The notes beneath the pieces were generated by a model. That model saw only the letters and a program-made list of their open reading frames with translations. It was not told the origin of the DNA and did no database searches. This document shows, piece after piece, positions 31,807 through 36,239 of a stretch of 36,239 nucleotides of DNA. Numbering within the stretch: the stretch's first letter is position 1; each line of letters starts with the position of its first letter. Origin of the DNA: a virus. The stretch is taken from positions 1 through 36,239 of the IMG/VR virus record IMGVR_UViG_3300031774_000064. One strand, written 5' to 3'. The position numbers were made by a program, and so were the translations under genes.

Positions 31807-31947
31807 ATGGATTGGAAAGTGTCTGCATTTCATAAAAAAGAATACTGGAAAAGAAAACAAGCTCCGTTTGGTTGCAAGTGTGGTTGCGGAGTGGATTGTG
31901 AATGTACGAAAGAAACTAATTGTGGTTGCGATTGTTGGGAGGAATAA
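31807..31947 (+). CDS. 8-cysteine miniprotein B (paralogue of 1663-1752)
   Basis: A 46-residue protein has a basic, aromatic N-terminal extension (about 1-21, FHKKEYWKRKQ) and a core with eight cysteines at 23, 25, 27, 31, 33, 39, 41 and 43, exactly the spacing of miniprotein A. The core ends TKETNCGCDCWEE, nearly identical to A. DNA identity is visible over the core as well. It overlaps the downstream methyltransferase start as TAATG and supplies that gene's GGGAGGA Shine-Dalgarno. Metal or thiol chemistry is inferred from cysteine density; the basic arm could direct it to nucleic acid or membrane. Confidence 0.8.
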   Translation: MDWKVSAFHKKEYWKRKQAPFGCKCGCGVDCECTKETNCGCDCWEE

Positions 31948-32924
31948 TGACTACTGTTGGAGAGTTTTTCTGTGGCGCAGGAGGCATGGGGTTAGGTGCT
32001 AAACAGGCAGGGTTCGAGCATAAGTTCGCTATTGATTATGAGTTCGATGCTGTTGCTTCTTTCTCATTAAATGTTTCACGTAATGTTTTATGTGCTGACA
32101 TAAAAGAAGTTGACATTAAAGAACTCCCGTATGTGGATGGGTTCATGTACGGATTTCCTTGTAACGATTTTTCTATACTCGGTGACAGTAAAGGACTTGA
32201 AGGTTCTTTCGGTGGTTTATATTCCTATGGTGTTGAGTATTTAAATTTACATTCACCGAAGTTTTTTGTAGCTGAGAATGTTGGTGGCATTTCAAGTGTC
32301 AATAAAGGTGAAGCTTTTAAGAAAATCTTGGCTGACCTGGGTGAAGCAGGCAATGGCTATACATTAACCGTGCATAAATATAAGTTTGAAGAGTACGGCA
32401 TACCACAAAAACGTCACAGATTCGTAATCGTTGGTATGCGATCTGATCTTGGTTTAAAGTTTGAAGTTCCTGAACCATCCGGTCAGATAGTTACAGCTGG
32501 AGAAGCATTAGCTTGCATACCTTCCTGGGCTAACAACCATGAGTTCGCTAAACATCCTGCGAAAGTTGTTGAACGATTGTCTTATATAAAACCTGGTGAG
32601 AATGTTTGGCAAACCCACCTGCCGGAACATCTAATGTTGAAAGAACAATTAGAACAGAAGCAACATAAAGCTATGTCTAATCGTTACAGGAAAACTCATC
32701 CTAATAAACCTGCTTATACCGTGACTGCTAGTGGTGGTGGTGGTACTCATGGCTACCATTGGGAGGATCGGGCTTTAACTAACAGAGAACGTGCAAGGTT
32801 TCAAACTTTTCCTGATTGGTTTACTTTTGTTGGAGGTAAAGAATCAGTTAGAAAGCAGATAGGTATGGCTGTTCCTGTGTTGGGTGCAAGAATTATTCTT
32901 GAAGAGATACGGGGTTTGTTGTGA
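31947..32924 (+). CDS. DNA (cytosine-5) methyltransferase 1
   Basis: It methylates C5 of cytosine in a target site. Motif I is FCGAGGMGLG (8-17), motif IV GFPCNDFS with catalytic Cys72, motif VI ENV (110-112), motif VIII QKRHR (154-158), motif IX RERARFQTFPD and motif X QIGMAVP. The 325-residue length is normal with a modest target-recognition region. ATG 31947 has GGGAGGA just upstream; a longer frame upstream overlaps the Cys-rich gene. No partner restriction enzyme is seen, so protection from host restriction is the likely role. Confidence 0.95.
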   Translation: MTTVGEFFCGAGGMGLGAKQAGFEHKFAIDYEFDAVASFSLNVSRNVLCADIKEVDIKELPYVDGFMYGFPCNDFSILGDSKGLEGSFGGLYSYGVEYLNLHSPKFFVAENVGGISSVNKGEAFKKILADLGEAGNGYTLTVHKYKFEEYGIPQKRHRFVIVGMRSDLGLKFEVPEPSGQIVTAGEALACIPSWANNHEFAKHPAKVVERLSYIKPGENVWQTHLPEHLMLKEQLEQKQHKAMSNRYRKTHPNKPAYTVTASGGGGTHGYHWEDRALTNRERARFQTFPDWFTFVGGKESVRKQIGMAVPVLGARIILEEIRGLL

Positions 32925-33238
32925 TGACTGAAGAAGAGGCAGCTAAGACTTTGTTTTTAATGTCGTCTATATGGACACAGAAAGTAAGCGATCCTACTTT
33001 AATTATTTGGAGAGACAAGCTAACCAGGTATCCGTATCACATGGCTGAAGAGGCTGTTCATAGGTTGGCTGATGTTAATAAGTTCTTTCCTTCTTGGGCA
33101 GAGATGAAAGAGATGATTGATTCTATTAAGCGTGGTTCTGTTGAGCCTGTTAAGGAGCTGGAGTCGAGCAAGGATTGGTTGTCCAAGGAAGAGAACCTTG
33201 AGAGGATTGCAGAGATCAGAAAGAAGCTGCGTAAGTAA
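32924..33238 (+). CDS. G39P-like helicase loader/inhibitor relative
   Basis: A 104-residue protein between the two methyltransferase genes shows helices TEEEAAKTLFLMSSIW, the central YPYHMAEEAVHRLADVNKFFP and SWAEMKEMIDSIKRG, followed by a charged tail. This order is typical of SPP1 G39P-type replisome proteins, which deliver the replicative helicase. No helicase gene is in the window, so it may act on the host DnaB or on a phage helicase elsewhere. It starts by TGATG overlap with methyltransferase 1. Confidence 0.6.
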   Translation: MTEEEAAKTLFLMSSIWTQKVSDPTLIIWRDKLTRYPYHMAEEAVHRLADVNKFFPSWAEMKEMIDSIKRGSVEPVKELESSKDWLSKEENLERIAEIRKKLRK

Positions 33239-34338
33239 TGAAAGTTGGAAGTTTTTGCACAGGCTACGGAGGGTTAGACCTTGCAGTAGAACAATACTAT
33301 AACGCTGAACTCTCATGGGTTTCTGAAATAGATAACAACTGCAACAAACTCCTAGAAAAAAGATTCAACAAACCAAACTTAGGTGACCTGACATCTGTTA
33401 ATTGGGAGGATGTAGAACCCGTAGATATTATTTGTGCAGGTTTCCCATGCCAACCATTCTCAGATGCCGGATCAAAAAAAGGAGACAAAGATGAAAGAGC
33501 AATCTTCCCACTCATTGCCAAGTCCATCGGGGTATTACGACCACGATACGTGTTCCTGGAGAATGTCGCAGGGATCATTACTACAAGAAATGGGGGAGGA
33601 CTTGACGTTGTTGGACTCCTTACCCAAATGGGGTATGACTGTAGATGGGGCATTATACGAGCTTCCGATATCGGAGCATGTCACCAACGGGCGAGGTGGT
33701 TTTGCGTTGCTAGTGACCCCAACAGCGACAGAGAAGGAGGTGGGCAGACCGGAACGGTACGTGAGCAGGGGAATAATGAACGACAGATCAACAAGGTTCG
33801 ACCTGACAGATCAAGTAGCTTACCTGAAAACTCCAACGACAGGGGATCATCAGAAAGGCAGACCGGAACGGTACAAGGAACGAGCGGTGGACAAGATCAA
33901 TTTCAAGGAGAAAGACGGCAGGATAGTGGAGACACGGTTCGACTTGGTGGATCAAGTGACTTACCTGCTTCCGACTCCGACTGTTCAAGACTCCAACAAC
34001 AATGCGGGTCGATCACAATGGGAGAGAGATGGCGACCCGTTAAATGTGGCAGCTATGAAACTAATTGGAATAAAGACATCGGAAGAACTGGAAACCATGA
34101 AACAGATTGGGGTAAATACACCGGAGCAATTAGAAGATGGTCAGAAACAATAGGAAGACCACCACCTACACCTGCTAAAGATTTAAAACTTTCCAGCTCA
34201 TTCGTCGAATGGATGATGGGATTACCTGAAGGATGGGTGTGTGATCTAGGTTTACCCAGAACAGTTGAACTTAAAATGTTAGGCAATGGTGTCGTACCAC
34301 AACAAGCCCTACTAGCGTTAGAGTTATTGAATGAGTAG
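33238..34338 (+). CDS. DNA (cytosine-5) methyltransferase 2, with nested gene
   Basis: Motif I is SFCTGYGGLD, motif IV GFPCQPFSDAG with catalytic Cys71, motif VI ENV (108-110), motif VIII HQRARWF (149-155) and C-terminal MLGNGVVPQQA. Between motifs VIII and IX/X lies a long hydrophilic stretch (about 158-285) rich in Ser, Gly, Asp, Arg and Gln, as in many phage C5 methyltransferases where it forms the target-recognition region. Another gene (33491-34153) is encoded entirely inside this one in a different frame. It overlaps both neighbours; a phage anti-restriction role is likely. Confidence 0.92.
   Translation: MKVGSFCTGYGGLDLAVEQYYNAELSWVSEIDNNCNKLLEKRFNKPNLGDLTSVNWEDVEPVDIICAGFPCQPFSDAGSKKGDKDERAIFPLIAKSIGVLRPRYVFLENVAGIITTRNGGGLDVVGLLTQMGYDCRWGIIRASDIGACHQRARWFCVASDPNSDREGGGQTGTVREQGNNERQINKVRPDRSSSLPENSNDRGSSERQTGTVQGTSGGQDQFQGERRQDSGDTVRLGGSSDLPASDSDCSRLQQQCGSITMGERWRPVKCGSYETNWNKDIGRTGNHETDWGKYTGAIRRWSETIGRPPPTPAKDLKLSSSFVEWMMGLPEGWVCDLGLPRTVELKMLGNGVVPQQALLALELLNE
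33491..34153 (+). CDS. Nested gene inside methyltransferase 2 (alternative frame)
   Basis: A 220-codon frame, shifted by one base relative to the methyltransferase, starts at ATG 33491 with a strong AAAGGAG (33478-33484) six bases upstream. The product begins MKEQSSHSLPSPSGYYDHDT and continues CSWRMSQGSLLQEMG, LPKWGMTVDGALYELP and TPTA/LPTPT blocks. I recognise this CSW...SLL...LPKWGM..GALYELP...TPT pattern as that of a phage protein family usually encoded next to or fused with C5 methyltransferases. A repeated segment (GRPERY...TRFDL.DQV.YL.TPT) occurs twice. Function is unknown; it may aid target recognition. Confidence 0.7.
   Translation: MKEQSSHSLPSPSGYYDHDTCSWRMSQGSLLQEMGEDLTLLDSLPKWGMTVDGALYELPISEHVTNGRGGFALLVTPTATEKEVGRPERYVSRGIMNDRSTRFDLTDQVAYLKTPTTGDHQKGRPERYKERAVDKINFKEKDGRIVETRFDLVDQVTYLLPTPTVQDSNNNAGRSQWERDGDPLNVAAMKLIGIKTSEELETMKQIGVNTPEQLEDGQKQ
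33743..33980 (+). repeat. Diverged internal duplication read in two frames
   Basis: GGCAGACCGGAACGGTAC occurs at 33743-33760 and again at 33857-33874, 114 bases apart. GGTTCGAC followed by a similar ATCAAGT...TTACCTG occurs at 33795 and 33936, 141 bases apart. Both offsets are multiples of three, so the duplication keeps both the methyltransferase and the nested frame. Confidence 0.8.
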
Positions 34339-34471
34339 CTTTGAAGAATGGTTACGCCAGGGGATAGAAAATGATTGGTGTTCAGAACCTTGGTGTGATG
34401 TTCACGACCCTATGTTCCTCTTTGATAATGATGATAAATGTTTTATTACTGTTCGAATTAAAGACGAATAA
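34331..34471 (+). CDS. 46-residue W/C/HD-motif protein
   Basis: A small acidic protein overlaps the end of methyltransferase 2 by eight bases. It starts MSSFEEWLRQGIENDWCSEP and contains WCDVHDP and a C-terminal DKCFITVRI. The pattern E-W-GIE-W-CSEPxC-HD is familiar from short actinophage proteins of unknown role. Three cysteines, a His and several Asp could bind a metal. It is the last gene of the rightward operon before a terminator. Confidence 0.7.
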   Translation: MSSFEEWLRQGIENDWCSEPWCDVHDPMFLFDNDDKCFITVRIKDE

Positions 34472-34488
34472 GATATACTGATTTCATA

Positions 34489-34507
34489 CTAAGGTAAACC
34501 TCCTTAG
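34489..34507. other. Short stem-loop CTAAGG/CCTTAG
   Basis: CTAAGG (34489-34494) and CCTTAG (34502-34507) can pair around a seven-base loop, just before the larger terminator hairpin. It might be part of the terminator region or a binding site. Confidence 0.4.
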
Positions 34508-34518
34508 CTATGTGACAA

Positions 34519-34550
34519 GCGATAGCTCAGAGTTTTCTCTGGGCTATTGC
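34519..34550 (+). terminator. Convergent-region terminator hairpin
   Basis: GCGATAGCTCAGAG and CTCTGGGCTATTGC pair over 14 positions (with G-U wobbles) around a TTTT loop, followed by TCTTTCTGT. It lies between rightward and leftward gene sets, where a terminator is needed. Confidence 0.8.
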
Positions 34551-34556
34551 TCTTTC

Positions 34557-34591
34557 TGTCGCCTGTCGCCTGTCGCCTGTCGCCTGTCGCC
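34557..34591. repeat. Five perfect 7-bp tandem repeats (TGTCGCC)
   Basis: TGTCGCC is repeated five times exactly, just after the terminator. The unit is not a multiple of three and no gene covers it, so it is non-coding; it may be a slippage hotspot or a protein-binding array. Confidence 0.95.
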
Positions 34592-34626
34592 AATGGTTCT
34601 GTTTAATAATTTTTCCTGCTGCGCTG

Positions 34627-34663
34627 AAGCTGCGTGTCAAGCTGCATTAAGCTGCGAAGCTGC
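34627..34663. repeat. Four AAGCTGC copies at 12/10/8-bp steps
   Basis: AAGCTGC occurs at 34627, 34639, 34649 and 34657, with shrinking spacing. Together with the TGTCGCC array it makes the convergent gap (34472-34751) repeat-rich. Iteron or regulator sites are possible. Confidence 0.7.
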
Positions 34664-34751
34664 TGTTCACCTGGCGGGTCAATGTTTTTACGGAGGGGAC
34701 AGACGCAATCTAAGCGCCCATCCCCGTCGTAACAGATTCGTTTATGCCTTG

Positions 34752-34946
34752 TCATATAATTTCTACGTTTCCGATTTGAACTGTTCTATGCCAAATCTCT
34801 TCAGAATCCCATGCAAATCCATGCCCACGATCCTGTTCAATATCCCATTCAATAAATTCTTTTTTTATCGCTTTAACATTTTCCTTCTCGGAATTTCCAA
34901 TTACACAAAATGTAATTCTGCCGTATTCCTTTACACTCATTATCAT
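34752..34946 (-). CDS. Small leftward hypothetical protein
   Basis: A 64-residue protein has beta/alpha character (YGRITFCVIGNSEKENVKAI, then KKEFIEWDIEQD). ATG 34946 overlaps the stop of the upstream gene (ATGA); an internal ATG two codons later is also possible. Compact size and tight coupling fit an early phage gene. No family is recognised. Confidence 0.6.
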   Translation of the reverse strand: MIMSVKEYGRITFCVIGNSEKENVKAIKKEFIEWDIEQDRGHGFAWDSEEIWHRTVQIGNVEII

Positions 34947-35272
34947 TTTACGTTCCAATCTTTTTGTGATTCTAAAAAACATGGGTTGCACTCGTCGAAA
35001 TTCTCAACGTGCAACCAACCATCTTCCGAATCTTGAATAACAGGTTGACCACAATCTTCACATTGCTCGACAATACCTAAGACTGTAAATGGATTCCATT
35101 TGTTATCTTCTGTTGGTGGTTCTATCTCCATCAACGCACGGGACAACACAAGATTAAACGCTTCTTCTGCCGTCAATGAATCAGCGGGTAGTGCAACGGT
35201 GGCTCTATGAGAACCTAACGTCACACTCACCCGCCATTCATCTTCACCCGTGCGAGGGTTAAAGGTAGCCAT
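34943..35272 (-). CDS. Small leftward protein with CxxC pairs
   Basis: This 109-residue protein has a beta-strand N-terminal part (DEWRVSVTLGSHRATVALPA), a helix (AEEAFNLVLSRALMEI) and a C-terminal zinc-ribbon-like segment with CEDCGQ and CNPC. Two CxxC pairs about 25 residues apart suggest a bound zinc. It overlaps both neighbours by a base or so. The function is unknown. Confidence 0.65.
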   Translation of the reverse strand: MATFNPRTGEDEWRVSVTLGSHRATVALPADSLTAEEAFNLVLSRALMEIEPPTEDNKWNPFTVLGIVEQCEDCGQPVIQDSEDGWLHVENFDECNPCFLESQKDWNVK

Positions 35273-35721
35273 TACAGAGATGCCTCTTCAACACTCACAT
35301 ATTCGGTAGTGATCTCCTCTTTACTAGGGTGGGATGTTCTCCACACTACTGAATGAGGAAAATATAATTTCATTTCATCACCGTGAAAAGATAGCAACCA
35401 TCTCTCGTATTCTTCACCGGCAAATTCCATTGCACCCGTGAGCAGGTCGGCGATACCTTTTAAAATTTCTTCCTCACATATTGATTTGTTCAACGGATAT
35501 GAGAGTTCAAGGTGTCCGAGTTCATCCTCTGTCACCTCAAAAAAGTTGTGTTCTAAAATTTCGGTAACGCTTGCATCACCATTGTCTTCACAAGATGGAA
35601 ACCTAGAAACCCTCAAGTCTTCTTTCTCCCAATACTTAGTACGGAGTCTGCGATGAACCTCACCGATATTAGACTTAGGGATTTTACAATTACTATGAAC
35701 TGACTTAATAAAGTAACCCAT
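35272..35721 (-). CDS. Leftward hypothetical protein (149 aa)
   Basis: This 149-residue acidic protein starts MGYFIKSVHSNCKIPKSNIG. ATG 35721 overlaps the upstream stop as TAATG and is preferred to longer frames that run into that gene. Aromatic and acidic residues dominate the C-terminal half (EEYERWLLSFHGDEMKLYFP). No family is recognised. It belongs to the leftward early-type operon. Confidence 0.65.
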   Translation of the reverse strand: MGYFIKSVHSNCKIPKSNIGEVHRRLRTKYWEKEDLRVSRFPSCEDNGDASVTEILEHNFFEVTEDELGHLELSYPLNKSICEEEILKGIADLLTGAMEFAGEEYERWLLSFHGDEMKLYFPHSVVWRTSHPSKEEITTEYVSVEEASL

Positions 35722-35963
35722 TAGTTTCTTCTCGGTTGGATGTAAACACAATCTTCTTGAACGAAACCAAACAAAGCGCCCGCTTGGTTTCCTTCCCAAT
35801 CAGCAGACGGGAAAAGTAAAGAACCATCATTAAGTTCTATTACCATCCCATCCTGATACTGCCATTCTCCTTCATCCCATCCTTGCATGGATGCCTCAGA
35901 GGGAGTCATTTCTCTGATGTCAACAATAGATTTATCTATCGGTGACCAATCTTTATCCGGCAT
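35721..35963 (-). CDS. Leftward hypothetical protein (80 aa)
   Basis: An 80-residue acidic, Trp-rich protein (MQGWDEGEWQYQDGMVIEL, then FPSADWEGNQAGALFGFVQE) is preceded by a good AAGGAG Shine-Dalgarno. It starts its operon segment after an 82-base gap containing the tRNA-like T-arm. It looks like a small beta-rich fold. Function is unknown. Confidence 0.65.
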   Translation of the reverse strand: MPDKDWSPIDKSIVDIREMTPSEASMQGWDEGEWQYQDGMVIELNDGSLLFPSADWEGNQAGALFGFVQEDCVYIQPRRN

Positions 35964-35997
35964 AAGTTTCTCCTTTACTGTTGTTTACTTTTGCCGT

Positions 35998-36037
35998 GCC
36001 GTTGCTTGGAATCGAACCACGCTTAAACCATTACGGC
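35998..36037 (-). other. tRNA-like T-arm plus acceptor remnant
   Basis: Read leftward, GGTTCGATTCC matches the tRNA T-loop consensus (TTCGATT flanked by a stem, 4 of 5 pairs: CGTGG/CCAAG). GCCGT just upstream pairs with ACGGC after it, like an acceptor stem. There is no room for D and anticodon arms, and the upstream CDS ends only nine bases away, so it is not a complete tRNA. It may be a degraded tRNA, a tRNA-mimicking RNA element or an attP core matching a host tRNA 3' end; no integrase is seen. Confidence 0.4.
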
Positions 36038-36045
36038 GACTAGAA

Positions 36046-36195
36046 CTAATCGTCTAGCTTGTTTAAAATCTCTGCAACCTGTTTGAGTTGGTCGGGATTT
36101 AAGTCGTCAACACTTGCTACTGCATGGTCAATTACTTTATTCCATGAGGTAACAAAGTCGTTGTCAGTTTCGGGTAGATAATGTTTGTCAGTCAT
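36046..36195 (-). CDS. 49-residue leftward acidic protein
   Basis: ATG 36195 opens MTDKHYLPETDNDFVTSWNK and ends in a helical NPDQLKQVAEILNKLDD. Its start shares one base with the upstream stop (TAATG), and AAGGCGGG lies nearby. Short helical proteins of this kind are common in phage early operons. Family and function are unknown. Confidence 0.65.
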   Translation of the reverse strand: MTDKHYLPETDNDFVTSWNKVIDHAVASVDDLNPDQLKQVAEILNKLDD

Positions 36196-36239
36196 TAGTT
36201 GCCCGCCTTTTCCATCATGTCCTCACGTGCTAAGTCAGG
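36195..36239 (-). CDS. Partial leftward gene, C-terminus only
   Basis: The frame enters from the right edge and ends DLAREDMMEKAGN with TAA overlapping the next ATG (TAATG). The overlap and frame agreement make a real gene likely; only 14 codons are visible. Confidence 0.5.
   Translation of the reverse strand, partial: PDLAREDMMEKAGN

Noticed and set aside
33434-33490. Upstream GTG start for the nested gene
   Set aside because: It adds 19 residues without a Shine-Dalgarno; the ATG at 33491 has a strong one at the right distance.
35998-36090. Complete tRNA gene
   Set aside because: T-arm and acceptor-like pairs exist, but no D-arm, no anticodon stem with a T33-type loop and no matching 7-bp acceptor could be built upstream; the region is also coding for a 49-residue protein.
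1-36239. Direct circular join of the two window ends through the partial leftward genes
   Set aside because: Joining position 1 to 36239 puts the N-terminal fragment in a frame that stops at once (TGA) and does not match the frame of the C-terminal fragment.

Overview
The window reads as a large part of a tailed-phage genome, or an integrated or assembled phage contig, from an actinobacterial host. The phage evidence is an ATPase/nuclease large terminase, a portal protein, a scaffold followed by an N4-gp56-like major capsid protein, neck and propeller-type tail proteins, an amidase endolysin and an r1t-type holin. The actinobacterial evidence is two WhiB-like proteins, a family essentially confined to Actinobacteria and their phages, plus the r1t holin and a small W/C/HD-motif protein of a type familiar from actinophages. 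The AT-leaning, T-rich codon use suggests a low-GC (possibly aquatic) actinobacterium; this is inference. No tape-measure protein is recognisable, so a short-tailed (podovirus-like) particle is the best guess. No integrase, DNA polymerase, primase or replicative helicase is visible.

Layout. (a) 1-1090: the end of a leftward gene, then about 1 kb without a convincing gene. It holds 10-11 bp repeats, a perfect operator-like palindrome, a G/C hairpin and an extremely G/T-rich, G-run-rich stretch; a packaging or control region is plausible. (b) 1133-1930: very small genes, including a ferredoxin and an 8-cysteine miniprotein. (c) 1934-15654: terminase, portal, a 1760-residue giant protein and three large accessory proteins, two with low-complexity linkers. 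(d) 15655-27392: a leader-peptide/hairpin element, scaffold, capsid, small head or tail proteins, fibre-like proteins, an amidase, neck and propeller tail proteins, a metallophosphoesterase and a holin, ended by a strong hairpin. (e) 27455-34471: a TTGCAT-17-TATAAT promoter drives a recombination/regulation module: Cas4-like Fe-S nuclease, winged-helix protein, putative annealing protein, SSB, PD-(D/E)xK resolvase-like protein, two WhiB proteins, a secreted lysozyme-like protein, a second 8-cysteine miniprotein, two C5 methyltransferases and a G39P-like helicase-loader relative. (f) 34472-36239: a terminator and short repeats, then a convergent set of small leftward genes with a tRNA-like T-arm among them.

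The most interesting features are these. First, two paralogous miniproteins about 30 kb apart (1663-1752 and 31807-31947) share eight cysteines with identical spacing; both are very short. Second, a 220-codon gene (33491-34153) with its own Shine-Dalgarno lies wholly inside the second C5 methyltransferase gene in another frame. Third, the phage carries an unusual load of Fe-S or thiol proteins (ferredoxin, Cas4-like nuclease, two WhiB, two Cys-rich miniproteins), which suggests that it manages metal or redox state in the host. Genes are tightly packed with ATGA/TAATG overlaps, so translational coupling is probably widespread.
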